DNA of 64,000 nucleotides from Phytoactinopolyspora mesophila. Its GTDB lineage: Bacteria > Actinomycetota > Actinomycetes > Jiangellales > Jiangellaceae. The notes beneath the pieces are model-generated. The model had not been told where the DNA came from. It worked only from the letters and a program-made list of their open reading frames with translations, and made no database searches. Below are positions 44,741 to 53,947 of this stretch, piece after piece (positions within the stretch are counted from its first letter, which is position 1; each line of letters starts with the position of its first letter). The stretch covers positions 62,001 through 126,000 of the forward strand of contig NZ_WLZY01000006.1 of NCBI RefSeq assembly GCF_010122465.1. Reading direction: 5' to 3'. Made by a program: the position numbers and the translations under genes.

Positions 44741-45835
44741 ATGACCACCGTGGGAGCGATGGCCGAGGATCTTCGTCGGCTGGTCACCTGTGAATCGCCC
44801 TCCGCGGACCTGGCGGCGATCGCCCGCAGCGCGGACGTCGTGGCGGAGCTGGGTTCGCGGCTGACCGGTGCCGAACCGGAACGGATCGAGCTGGGCGGCT
44901 GTACACACCTCCGGTGGCGCTTCGGCGCCGGGGACCAGGTGCTGCTGCTCGGTCATCACGACACGGTCTGGCCGCTGGGATCGCTGGACAAGCATCCGTG
45001 GCGCGTCGCCGGCGGCCTCGCCTACGGTCCGGGATGCTTCGACATGAAAGCGGGCCTGGTGCAGATGTTCCATGCGCTCGCGTCGCTGCCGTCGCCTCGA
45101 GGTGTGACTGTTCTGGTCAGTGGTGACGAGGAACTGGGGGCGCCTACGTCACGCGAGCTGATCCAGGACGAGGCACGTCGATGTGCCTCGGCACTCGTAC
45201 TGGAGGGAAGCGCGGACGGCGGCCGGCTGAAGACCGCACGCAAAGGCATAGCCCTCTACGAGCTGCGAGTTCGCGGCCGAGCCGCGCATGCCGGTCTCGA
45301 GCCCTGGCAGGGCGTGAACGCTTCGGTGGAGCTGGCTCACCAGATTCTCGCACTGGCCGAGCTGGGCACCGGTCCGGACGGCACCACGGTGACACCCACG
45401 CTGATGACCGGCGGCACAGCGTCGAACACGGTGCCGGCGGAGGCATCGGTGAAGGTGGATGTCCGGGTCCCCAGCGTCGCCGAGCACCGCCGCGTCGACG
45501 CGGCCATTCGTGGCCTGACGCCGCGGCTGGCCGGAGCGGGACTGGACGTCGTCGCTGGTCCGGCACATCCTCCGCTGGAGCCGGACTCCTCGGCAGACCT
45601 GTACGCCCTCGCCGAGGAGGTGGCTGCCGAACTGCGTATTGACCCGCTGGGCTGGGCACATGTCGGCGGCGGCTCGGACGGCAACCTCACCGCCGGCGCT
45701 GGAACGCCCACGCTGGACGGCTTGGGCGCGGTAGGCGGAAACGCCCACGCGCCGGGTGAACACGTGGTGCTCGAACACATGCCGGTCCGCACCAGCGTCG
45801 TCGTCGGCTTGCTTCATCGCCTTCTCGGCGCCTGA
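44741..45835 (+). CDS. M20-family metallopeptidase (carboxypeptidase G2/desuccinylase-like)
   Basis: 364 aa. Metal-site motifs are in order: LLGHHDTVWPLG (about 68-79), GPGCFDMKAGL (about 97-107), VSGDEELGAP with the catalytic Glu (about 127), and NAHAPGEHV near the C-terminus. The dimerisation domain lies between about 170 and 270. The family removes C-terminal residues or acyl groups. In this neighbourhood a role as an N-acyl- or N-succinyl-L-amino-acid hydrolase is attractive. Confidence 0.92.
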   Translation: MTTVGAMAEDLRRLVTCESPSADLAAIARSADVVAELGSRLTGAEPERIELGGCTHLRWRFGAGDQVLLLGHHDTVWPLGSLDKHPWRVAGGLAYGPGCFDMKAGLVQMFHALASLPSPRGVTVLVSGDEELGAPTSRELIQDEARRCASALVLEGSADGGRLKTARKGIALYELRVRGRAAHAGLEPWQGVNASVELAHQILALAELGTGPDGTTVTPTLMTGGTASNTVPAEASVKVDVRVPSVAEHRRVDAAIRGLTPRLAGAGLDVVAGPAHPPLEPDSSADLYALAEEVAAELRIDPLGWAHVGGGSDGNLTAGAGTPTLDGLGAVGGNAHAPGEHVVLEHMPVRTSVVVGLLHRLLGA

Positions 45836-45966
45836 CGGCGTCCGGTCAGCGATCCGACGCTGCTGGACCGTTGCACAACTTCGCGACCGCCGGTTCATCG
45901 TCTGAGACGAATCGGCGCGCGGCCACGGCCCCTACGTTGGTGCTTTCCGATGAGGAGGAGGGGACC

Positions 45967-47358
45967 ATGGGGCAGCTCCATGAGATCCGCGACTGGCTTC
46001 CGGGCCGGCTGGCCGAGCTGATCGCCGAAAACCAGGTACCGGGGGCGGCAGTGGCGGTGCTGTCCGGCGGGAACATCGCTGAAGCGGCCGCCGGGGTGGT
46101 GAACCGACGCACGGGCGTCGAGACCACAACCGATGCCGTGTTCCAGATCGGTTCCATCACCAAGGTGTGGACCACCAGCTTGATCATGCAGCTGGTCGAC
46201 GAAGGAGCTATCGACCTCGACGCGCCGGTCCGGGCATACGTACCCCAGTTCCGCGTGGCGGACGAGGAAGCGAGCGCCCGTATCACCGTCCGGCAGCTCA
46301 CCTGCCATGTGAGCGGCTTCGAGGGTGACATCTTCACCGAGACCGGGCGTGGCGACGACGCCGTGGAGAAGTACCTCGACGTGATCACCGGTGTGCAGCA
46401 GTTGTTCCCGCCTGGCCAGCGCTTCTCGTACAACAACGCCGGCTACGTCGTACTGGGCAGAGTCGTCGAGGTCCTGCGAGGTAAGCCGTATGGCCAGGCG
46501 CTGCGTGATCACTTAATCGGTCCCCTGGGCCTGGAGCACTGTGCCGCCGACGCCTACGAGGCCATCATGCACCGAGCCGCCCTCGGCCACATCGAACCCG
46601 AGCCGGGGGCCGAGCCCGTACCCGCTCCGGTGTGGTCATTGGCCGCGTCGAACGCTCCGGCCGGCTCGTTGCTGAGTATGAGCGCTGCCGACTTGGTCCG
46701 TTTCGCACAGATGCATCTGTCCGGCGGCGTATCGCCAGACGGGAACCAGATCATCTCCGGAGCCTCCGTGGCTGCGATGCGCGAGCGACAGGTGGACCTT
46801 CCGTACCTGGGAATCCTGGGGGACGCGTGGGGGCTTGGCTGGGAGATCTTCGACTGGCCAGGCGGGACCGTGATCGGTCACGACGGTGGCACAATCGGGC
46901 AGTCGGCGTTCTTGCGGATCGTTCCCGAAGCCGGCGTGGCGGTCGCGTTGCTGACCAACGGTGGTAATCCGATGCCGGTGTTCTTCGAGGTTGCCGGCCG
47001 CGTGCTGAGTGATCTGGCGGGCGTGAGCGTCCCAACGCCGTTGGCCCCGCCGGCCGAACCTGAGCCGGTAACTGAGCCCGAGCGGTACGTGGGCCGTTAT
47101 GCCTCCGACGTCGCCGTGTACGAGGTCGACGCCGACGGCGACGGCCGGCTGTGGCAGACCATGACCCCGAAGGGTGTCCTCGCGGACGCCGGGCAACAGG
47201 AACAACGAGTCGAGATCGTCAGGTTGCGTTCGGACACGTTCGTTGCCCGGGAACGTGTGTACGGCATGTTCTTGCCGACCGCGTTCGTGGATTTCGACGA
47301 CGATGGCCGGGCACAGTTCCTGCATCAGGGGCGTGCCGTACCTCGAGTGCGGGCCTGA
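45967..47358 (+). CDS. Serine hydrolase, beta-lactamase (class C/D-aminopeptidase) family
   Basis: 463 aa from ATG 45967 after a GAGGAGGAGGGG ribosome site. The SxxK motif is SITK (about residue 58), the Tyr motif YNN (about 155), and the third motif HDGGTIG (about 305). It aligns closely with the C-terminal half of the S9 fusion protein (shared FQIGSITKVWT and TIGQSAFLRI), so the two arose by duplication. A C-terminal lipocalin-like region follows. No signal peptide. Confidence 0.9.
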   Translation: MGQLHEIRDWLPGRLAELIAENQVPGAAVAVLSGGNIAEAAAGVVNRRTGVETTTDAVFQIGSITKVWTTSLIMQLVDEGAIDLDAPVRAYVPQFRVADEEASARITVRQLTCHVSGFEGDIFTETGRGDDAVEKYLDVITGVQQLFPPGQRFSYNNAGYVVLGRVVEVLRGKPYGQALRDHLIGPLGLEHCAADAYEAIMHRAALGHIEPEPGAEPVPAPVWSLAASNAPAGSLLSMSAADLVRFAQMHLSGGVSPDGNQIISGASVAAMRERQVDLPYLGILGDAWGLGWEIFDWPGGTVIGHDGGTIGQSAFLRIVPEAGVAVALLTNGGNPMPVFFEVAGRVLSDLAGVSVPTPLAPPAEPEPVTEPERYVGRYASDVAVYEVDADGDGRLWQTMTPKGVLADAGQQEQRVEIVRLRSDTFVARERVYGMFLPTAFVDFDDDGRAQFLHQGRAVPRVRA

Positions 47359-47359
47359 C

Positions 47360-48265
47360 GTGCCGACCATCGTAGACGAGATCCGCGCGGTCTTCCGCTC
47401 CGCCGGGGTCGAAGGGTTCCTGCACGCCCGGCCGGTCGTGGCGTCATCACCCGAGGTGGCCGAGGCGAAACACGGCGAGGTCGACATCAACGCCGGCAAC
47501 CCGGTCATCCTCGCGTCGGTCTTCAAGATCCCGTTCGTCGTCGCCTACGCCCGCGAGGTCGCGGCCGGTCGGCTGGACCCGGAGGAGCGCACCACCGTCA
47601 CCGCACGCGACCGTATTGGCGGCGTCGGCACCGCCGGCTGCGCCGACGACGTCGAGATGAGCTGGCGTGACCTGGCGACGTTCATGATGACGATGAGCGA
47701 CAATGCCGCCACGGACATCATCTACCGCCGGGTGGGACAGGAACGGATCCAAGCGGTTCTTGACGATCTCGGCCTGACCGGTACACGCATCGTCGGTTGT
47801 TGTGCGGACTTGTTCGCGTCGATGGCAGATGATCTCGGTGTCGGACTCGACGGTCTAGGCGGTGCCCTCGCCGACGCGACTCCGGAGCGAATCCGGAAAC
47901 TGGCCATCCTGGACCCGTCGCGCACCAGCGCCACGACACCTCGCGACACCACCACGCTCCTGGCCGCCATCTGGACCGGCGCGGCGGCTCCGGAGGCGGC
48001 CTGTGCCGACGTGCGTTCGATCATGGCACAGCAGATCTGGCCGCATCGGCTGTCGTCGGGCTTCCCGGACGAGGTGGACGTAGCCGGCAAGACCGGTACG
48101 TTGCCCGGCGTCCGCAACGAAGCCGGAGTTGTCAGCTACCCCGATGGCCAGAAATACGCGGTCGCGGTCTTCACCCGGACCGACGTCCTTGATTACCGGC
48201 TGCCACAGGTCGATGCGGCGATCGGAACCGCCGCCCGGCTTGCCGTCGAACATTTGCGCAGGTGA
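47360..48265 (+). CDS. Class A beta-lactamase-fold serine hydrolase
   Basis: 301 aa from GTG 47360, one base after the previous stop. All three class A motifs are visible: SVFK (about residue 53), SDN (about 113) and KTG (about 244). A Glu in the omega-loop position cannot be placed with confidence. It has no export signal, which argues against a periplasmic antibiotic-resistance enzyme and for hydrolysis of imported compounds. Confidence 0.85.
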   Translation: MPTIVDEIRAVFRSAGVEGFLHARPVVASSPEVAEAKHGEVDINAGNPVILASVFKIPFVVAYAREVAAGRLDPEERTTVTARDRIGGVGTAGCADDVEMSWRDLATFMMTMSDNAATDIIYRRVGQERIQAVLDDLGLTGTRIVGCCADLFASMADDLGVGLDGLGGALADATPERIRKLAILDPSRTSATTPRDTTTLLAAIWTGAAAPEAACADVRSIMAQQIWPHRLSSGFPDEVDVAGKTGTLPGVRNEAGVVSYPDGQKYAVAVFTRTDVLDYRLPQVDAAIGTAARLAVEHLRR

Positions 48266-48268
48266 CGT

Positions 48269-49882
48269 ATGAGAAGAGGAATCATGCGTACGAGATTCTT
48301 GGCGGCCGGTGCCGCTGCCCTGATGGTGCTCATATCCGCGTGCGGCGGCAGCGGCGACGCGGAGCCGACCGAGGAACCGGCTGAACGCGCACCGGTGGAG
48401 GACGGCACGTTCCGTGCGGTGATAGCGGCCGATCCGGGCAACCTCGATCCGTTGATGACGGTGCTCTCGAACACCCGGTGGGTGACCACGTTCATGTACG
48501 ACTCGCTGATCTTCATCAACGAGGAGGGCGATGCCGTCCCCTACCTGGCGGAGTCGTGGGAGGTGGGCCTGGACGAGGTGACCTATACCCTCGCTGAGGG
48601 AATCACGTGCTCGGACGGAACCCCGCTGACGGCCAGCGACGTTGCCGCCAACTTCGAGTTCGTCGCCGATCCGGCCAATGGATCACCGCAGCTCGGCGTA
48701 TGGGTTCCACCGGGCGTGGCCGTCACGGCGGACGACGACGCGCGCACCGTGACACTGACGTCGCCGAATCCGGACCCCTTCCTGTTGCAGGCGACCGGGC
48801 TGCTGCAGATCGTGTGCGCGGCGGGTACGGCGGACCGTTCCATTCTGGAATCAGGCGCGGCCGGCACCGGCATGTTCGAGCTCGCAGCCGTCGCACCCAA
48901 CGACCACTACACGTTCGAGCGGCGCGACGACTACGAATGGGGACCCGAGGGGGCGGCGGCGTCCGACCCGGGCACACCGAAGTCGGTCACCCTGCACGTC
49001 GTGGGGAACGAGTCGACAGCGGTCAACATGTTCCTCGCGGACGAGATCGACGCGGTCTTGCCGACCGGTCCGGACGCCCAGCGCGCGGAGCAGTCCGGCG
49101 CGGACATCATGGAGATCACAGCGCCGCTCGGTCAGCTGTACTTCAACCAGGCTGACGGACGTGCCGGGGCTGATCCGGCGGTGCGGCTGGCGTTGACCCA
49201 GGCGGCCGACCTCACTGCCCTCGGCACGGTCACGGCTGACGGTCGTGGCAAGCCCTCCGAAGGGGTTGGCGGTCTCGAACCGAGGCCATGCCCGGCGGAC
49301 ACGGTGACCGGCAGCCTTCCAGCGCACGACGTGGACGGGGCTGCACAGCAACTCGAGGACGCAGGCTGGGAGGCAGGCCCGGACGGGGTGCGTGCCAAGG
49401 AAGGCCAGCCACTGGCGCTCTCGTTGCTCTATGTGGTCGACATAGGCCCCGGCCTGGCAGCAGGCGCCGAACTGCTGGCCCAGCAATGGAGCGCGATCGG
49501 CGTCGACGTTTCGCTGCAATCGATCACGCAGGCCCAGATCAACGAGGTGCTGTTCGGCAGTGGCGACTGGGACGCCGGGCTGATCATGCTCAGCGTGGCA
49601 TTTCCATCCCAGCTCGGGCCGTTCTTCTCCGGTCCGGTGCCGCCTGACGGAACCAACTTCGCCCACCTCGGCAACGAGGAGTACGAGGCGCTGACCGCCG
49701 AGGCGGCAGAGCTCCCGCTCGAGGAGGGGTGCGCCCTGTGGGAGGACGCTGAGCGTGCGCTGGTGAGCCAGGCGGACGTCGTTCCGTTCGTCGATCTGGT
49801 CACGCCGATGTTCCTCAACGGTGTCGAGTCTCGCCTGCTGGCCAACAACCTCTCGCCTCCGACCATCCGGATGTACGAGTGA
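48269..49882 (+). CDS. Peptide ABC transporter substrate-binding lipoprotein (family 5), copy 2
   Basis: 537 aa with a good lipobox (LMVLISACGG). It shares long stretches with copy 1 at 34600 (LTASDVAANFEF, FNQADGRAGADPAVR). No permease genes follow, so it probably feeds the importer encoded at 36180-40058. ATG 48284 is an alternative start. Confidence 0.93.
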   Translation: MRRGIMRTRFLAAGAAALMVLISACGGSGDAEPTEEPAERAPVEDGTFRAVIAADPGNLDPLMTVLSNTRWVTTFMYDSLIFINEEGDAVPYLAESWEVGLDEVTYTLAEGITCSDGTPLTASDVAANFEFVADPANGSPQLGVWVPPGVAVTADDDARTVTLTSPNPDPFLLQATGLLQIVCAAGTADRSILESGAAGTGMFELAAVAPNDHYTFERRDDYEWGPEGAAASDPGTPKSVTLHVVGNESTAVNMFLADEIDAVLPTGPDAQRAEQSGADIMEITAPLGQLYFNQADGRAGADPAVRLALTQAADLTALGTVTADGRGKPSEGVGGLEPRPCPADTVTGSLPAHDVDGAAQQLEDAGWEAGPDGVRAKEGQPLALSLLYVVDIGPGLAAGAELLAQQWSAIGVDVSLQSITQAQINEVLFGSGDWDAGLIMLSVAFPSQLGPFFSGPVPPDGTNFAHLGNEEYEALTAEAAELPLEEGCALWEDAERALVSQADVVPFVDLVTPMFLNGVESRLLANNLSPPTIRMYE

Positions 49883-49943
49883 CGAACACCGGCCCGTCGT
49901 TCGCGCTGACGAAAGACCCGGGTGATGATGGGAGGAGGCAACC

Positions 49944-50861
49944 ATGACGGACGAGCGTGGGCCAGGCACCGTGGAGGTTATGACGGTGAATGTTCCCGAT
50001 GCCGCGGAAATCGCGCACGACACCGCCCGGAGCGCGGCACAACACTCCGGCGTGGTGGTGCGCGATCTGCGCGAGATGTCTGAGCTGCAAGCGGTGGCCA
50101 AGCTGTTCCACAGCGTGTGGCAGCCCGACGAGTCCAGTCCGCTGGTCACCATCGAGCAACTGCGTGCTCTCACGCACAGCGGCAACTACCTGGCCGGTGC
50201 CTTCGATGGCGGTCTCCTGGTGGGGGCCTGCGTCGGGTTCTTCGCCGCGCCGGCGGGCAGCTCATTGCACTCCCATATCGCGGGCGTGTCCGGTGGGATG
50301 CGCGGACGAAGCGTCGGATTCGCGCTGAAGCTGCATCAGCGTGCCTGGGCCCTCGAGCGGGGACTCGCGGAGATCACGTGGACCTTCGACCCGCTGGTGC
50401 GACGCAACGCGTACTTCAACCTCGTCAAGCTGGGTGCGCGACCACGGGAGTACTTGGTCGACTTCTACGGTGACATCCCGGACGCCGTGAACGCCGGACA
50501 GGGCAGCGACCGGCTCCTGGTCGCGTGGGAACTGATGGATCCGGTCGTCGTCGCCAGTTGTGACGGCAGCCGTACCGAGGCCGATGCCGAACAACTGAAA
50601 GCCGCGGGAGCGGTGCTGGCGTTGGCGGAGACCGATTCCGGGCTCCCTGAGGCCAGCCCGGTCGTCGCCCGTGACCGCGCCGCCCAGCTGCTCGTCCAGG
50701 TACCCGGGGACATCGAGACGATGCGGATGCACGCTCCGGGCCTGGCGAAGCAGTGGCGGCTCGCCGTACGTGAGGTCCTCGGCGACTTGATCGCCGGGGG
50801 TGCGCGGGTGAGCGGCTTCTCCCGTACGGGGTATTACGTCGTCGAGAGGACCGCGTCGTGA
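49944..50861 (+). CDS. GNAT-superfamily acyltransferase paired with an NSAR-like racemase
   Basis: 305 aa, with GGAGGAGG before the ATG. A GNAT-like core shows in VVRDLREMSELQAVAKLFHS, GALKLHQRAWALE-type acyl-CoA loop (GRSVGFALKLHQ) and ITWTFDPLVRRNAYFNLVKL. Members of this branch are found beside N-succinylamino acid racemases and are thought to succinylate D-amino acids. It overlaps the racemase gene by 4 bp (GTGA). Confidence 0.82.
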   Translation: MTDERGPGTVEVMTVNVPDAAEIAHDTARSAAQHSGVVVRDLREMSELQAVAKLFHSVWQPDESSPLVTIEQLRALTHSGNYLAGAFDGGLLVGACVGFFAAPAGSSLHSHIAGVSGGMRGRSVGFALKLHQRAWALERGLAEITWTFDPLVRRNAYFNLVKLGARPREYLVDFYGDIPDAVNAGQGSDRLLVAWELMDPVVVASCDGSRTEADAEQLKAAGAVLALAETDSGLPEASPVVARDRAAQLLVQVPGDIETMRMHAPGLAKQWRLAVREVLGDLIAGGARVSGFSRTGYYVVERTAS

Positions 50862-51976
50862 AGATCGATGGCTTTGAACTGCGCCGGGTCTCGATGCCGC
50901 TGCGTTCTCCGTTCCGCACCTCCTTCGGTGTCGAGTCCGAGCGCGACGTCCTGCTCATCCGGGTCGTCACGCCGGACGCGGACGGCTGGGGCGAGTGCGT
51001 CGCGATGAGTCAGCCGTTGTACTCCTCGGAGTACGTGGATGGCGCCGCCGACGTCGTCCGCCGTTTCCTGATTCCGCGGCTGCTGGCCGCCGGGGAGCTG
51101 GACCCACAGCAAGTGGCTGCCGTGCTCGAGCCGGTCAAGGGGCACCGGATGGCGAAGGCAGCGCTGGAGCTGGCGGTGCTGGACGTGTGGCTGCGCGAAC
51201 GCGGTGAGTCCTTAGGCGCATACCTCGGGGCGGTGCGCGACCGTGTTCCCGCGGGCGTGTCGGTGGGGATCATGGATACGGTGCCTGAGCTGCTCGACGT
51301 GGTGCGGGATTTCGTGGGACAGGGGTATGTGCGGGTCAAGCTGAAGATCGCGCCGGGCTGGGATGTCGAACCGGTGCGGGCGGTGCGCGAGCGGTTCGGT
51401 GACGACCTGCTGCTGCAGGTGGACGCGAACGCCGCTTACACGCTCGCCGACGCGACGACGCTGGCCCGGCTCGACGCGTTCGACCTGCTGCTGATCGAGC
51501 AACCGCTGGCCGAAGACGACCTTCGCCAGCACGCCGAACTCGCCAAGCTGCTACGCACGCCGGTGTGCCTCGACGAATCCATCGAGTCGGCGAAGGATGC
51601 TGCCGATGCGATCGCACTGGGAGCGTGCCGGATCGTCAACATCAAACCCGGGCGGGTCGGCGGATACCTCGAGGCGCGCCGGATTCACGACCTGTGCCAA
51701 GCGCACGGGGTGGCGGTCTGGTGTGGGGGGATGCTGGAGACCGGGCTAGGCCGGGCGGCGAACATCGCGCTGGCCGCGCTACCGGGATTCAGCCTGCCTG
51801 GTGACACGTCCGCCTCGGATCGCTACTACGCCGAGGACATCACTGAGCCGTTCCTCCTCGATGCCGACGGGTGCGTGGCCGTGCCTGCCGGACCCGGTCT
51901 CGGCGTAGAACCTGTCCCCGACATCCTCGCCGCCCGCACCACCTCCACCGAGTGGCGGCCCGCCCCCAATAAATGA
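50858..51976 (+). CDS. Enolase-superfamily N-succinylamino acid racemase / o-succinylbenzoate synthase
   Basis: 372 aa. MLE-subgroup catalytic residues: KLKIAPG (KxK, about residue 164), metal ligands in QVDANAAY (D), IEQPL (E) and CLDESI (D), and the second acid/base Lys in NIKPGRVGG (about 266). The C-terminal GGMLETGLGRAANIAL is typical of NSAR/OSBS. No menaquinone genes are near, and the partner is a GNAT enzyme, so racemase activity is more likely than menaquinone synthesis. Confidence 0.9.
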   Translation: MKIDGFELRRVSMPLRSPFRTSFGVESERDVLLIRVVTPDADGWGECVAMSQPLYSSEYVDGAADVVRRFLIPRLLAAGELDPQQVAAVLEPVKGHRMAKAALELAVLDVWLRERGESLGAYLGAVRDRVPAGVSVGIMDTVPELLDVVRDFVGQGYVRVKLKIAPGWDVEPVRAVRERFGDDLLLQVDANAAYTLADATTLARLDAFDLLLIEQPLAEDDLRQHAELAKLLRTPVCLDESIESAKDAADAIALGACRIVNIKPGRVGGYLEARRIHDLCQAHGVAVWCGGMLETGLGRAANIALAALPGFSLPGDTSASDRYYAEDITEPFLLDADGCVAVPAGPGLGVEPVPDILAARTTSTEWRPAPNK

Positions 51977-52055
51977 TCAGGTTGGGTGGTTTTTCTCGTC
52001 CGTCACCATGACTGCAGGCATGGTGACGCCCGAGAAAACCCACCAAACATGATCA
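51974..52055. repeat. Long intergenic hairpin with TGATCA ends
   Basis: Arms of about 26 bp (starting TGATCAGG and ending CATGATCA) are imperfectly complementary. An inner 9-bp perfect stem (52002-52010 with 52019-52027) sits within. It may terminate the racemase operon; TTTTT is present on the plus strand within the left arm. Confidence 0.7.
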
Positions 52056-52163
52056 TTCGGCAAAGGGGCGGCTTGTCGGATCTTCCGACAAACGCGCGAC
52101 ACCTCGTAGGATCGGACAACTCTCCGACGGGTCGGCAGCGGCTACGGTCAAGGAGTGTTGCCG

Positions 52164-53765
52164 ATGGTGCACCGCCCACGAGCCACGCTCGGCCGCGTGC
52201 TCGACGATCTCGGATCCACCCTGCTCGAAGTCATCGCCGGTCGGATCGACGCCGGCACAGAGGTGGGCGGTGTTGTCATACACGACCCGCTTGACCCGCC
52301 TGAGCTGCCGGCCAACGCGCTGGTGCTCGGCGTGGGACTGGCCGCGTCGGACGAAATAGTCAAGGTGCTGCATGACATCGGCGCCTCCGGTGGTGTCGGC
52401 CTGGTGGTCCGAGCGCCCATCGAGACCGCGGCAGAGGTACACGAGGCGGTCGAGCACACCCGGGTCGCCGTGTTCGGGCTGACCCGCGGCGCGTCCTGGG
52501 TGCAGGTGTCTTCCCTGCTGCGGTCCCTGCTGGCGGTCGACGATCTAGGCAGCGACGACGGCGAGACCCTGGCCGGCGCCGGGGCCGGGGACCTGTTCGC
52601 CATGGCCGGCGCGGTTTCGGCACTGCTCGACGCACCCGTGACCATCGAGGATCTGAACTCGCGAGTCCTGGCGTTCTCGGCGAATCAGGACAGGGCCGAC
52701 GGGCCGCGGAAGGAAACCGTGCTGGGTCGTCAAGTTCCTGACCGCTACCTGCGCGAGCTGGAGCAACGTGGCGTGTTCCGGCAGCTCTATGGGTCCGACC
52801 ATCCGGTCTATGTGACGGACATGCCCGGCGTGGATTTACCCCGGGTAGCGATCCGGGTACGCGCCGGCGACGAGATCCTCGGATCGATGTGGGCGGCAGT
52901 GCCGGGGCCGTTGTCCGGCGAGCGCCGGCAGGCGTTCGCCGACGCGGCGAAACTGGTCGCCCTGCACATGCTGCGGCACCGCGCGGGCGCCGACGTCGAG
53001 CGGCGGCTGCGCGCCGAACTCGTCGCCAGCCTCCTGGAAGGCGGGCCGAACTCGCCGGATGCGGCCGCCCGGCTCGGCGTCGACACCGCACGTAGCTGTG
53101 TTCTCGCGCTGGCACTTCGTGGCGTCGAGGATGCGTCCAGCCTGGAAGCGGAGATGCAGCGAATCAATGGTGCGTTCGCGCTGCATCTGGGCGCCGTACA
53201 TCCGCGCTCGGCCGTGGCCCTCGTGGGCGGCGTGATCTACGGCGTCATCCCCGTGTCCGGGATCGGGCCAGCCACCGACCAGCGTGCGGTGGCGATCGCC
53301 CGGGAGTTCCTCGATCGGATCGGTGACCACCGCGACGTGGTTGTGGGTATCGGCCGGGTCGTCGACGACGCCGTGGAGCTGCCGCGTTCGCGTGCCGACG
53401 CCGACCGGACGCTTCGGGTGCTCCGGACCGGGCGCTCGTCGTCGCGAGTGGCGCGCTCGGAGGATGTGCAAACCGCGTCGCTGCTCCTCGAGCTGGGGGA
53501 TCTGATGGCAGCCGAGCGGCAGCAGCTCGCCGGACCGGTCTCCCGCCTCGCCGCGTATGACGCCCGGCACCGGGCGCAGATGGTCCATACGCTGCGGGCG
53601 TGGCTCGACGCGTTCGGCGACGTCGGCAAAGCGGCGGCAGTGATGCACGTACATCCGAACACATTCCGCTACCGGCTGCGACGACTCAGCCAGATCAGCG
53701 GGATCGATCTCGACGACGCCGAGGCGCGATTCGCCGCGATGCTCGAGCTGCGCCTCACTCCGTGA
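52164..53765 (+). CDS. PucR/CdaR-family transcriptional regulator
   Basis: 533 aa from ATG 52164 (AAGGAG upstream). The N-terminal PucR-like sensing domain (GGVVIHDPLDPPELPANALV onwards) covers about 20-140. A GAF-like middle follows, and the C-terminal PucR HTH (AAAVMHVHPNTFRYRLRRLS) lies near residue 500. Such regulators often activate catabolic genes for purines or amino acids. It is the natural candidate regulator of the peptide/D-amino-acid region upstream. Confidence 0.9.
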   Translation: MVHRPRATLGRVLDDLGSTLLEVIAGRIDAGTEVGGVVIHDPLDPPELPANALVLGVGLAASDEIVKVLHDIGASGGVGLVVRAPIETAAEVHEAVEHTRVAVFGLTRGASWVQVSSLLRSLLAVDDLGSDDGETLAGAGAGDLFAMAGAVSALLDAPVTIEDLNSRVLAFSANQDRADGPRKETVLGRQVPDRYLRELEQRGVFRQLYGSDHPVYVTDMPGVDLPRVAIRVRAGDEILGSMWAAVPGPLSGERRQAFADAAKLVALHMLRHRAGADVERRLRAELVASLLEGGPNSPDAAARLGVDTARSCVLALALRGVEDASSLEAEMQRINGAFALHLGAVHPRSAVALVGGVIYGVIPVSGIGPATDQRAVAIAREFLDRIGDHRDVVVGIGRVVDDAVELPRSRADADRTLRVLRTGRSSSRVARSEDVQTASLLLELGDLMAAERQQLAGPVSRLAAYDARHRAQMVHTLRAWLDAFGDVGKAAAVMHVHPNTFRYRLRRLSQISGIDLDDAEARFAAMLELRLTP

Positions 53766-53947
53766 CCACGGTCGCGCCGACAGCCCGTGCCTAGTTTCGT
53801 GACCCTTCTGTAACGGAACCGATGGGAACACTTCATCGCGCCGGCAAAACAGCCACGAGCTGGTGAAACGACAACGGGACCACATCTGCGTACGCAGGAC
53901 CGGGAATAGATATGATCGCGAGTTGTGGTGGTCAGAGGGGGTCTTCG

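Noticed and set aside
42998-45073. A 691-codon open frame on the minus strand across the end of the S9 fusion and the flippase-like gene
   Set aside because: It is antisense to two well-supported genes, has Arg/Gly/His-rich composition and no family signature: a high-GC shadow frame.
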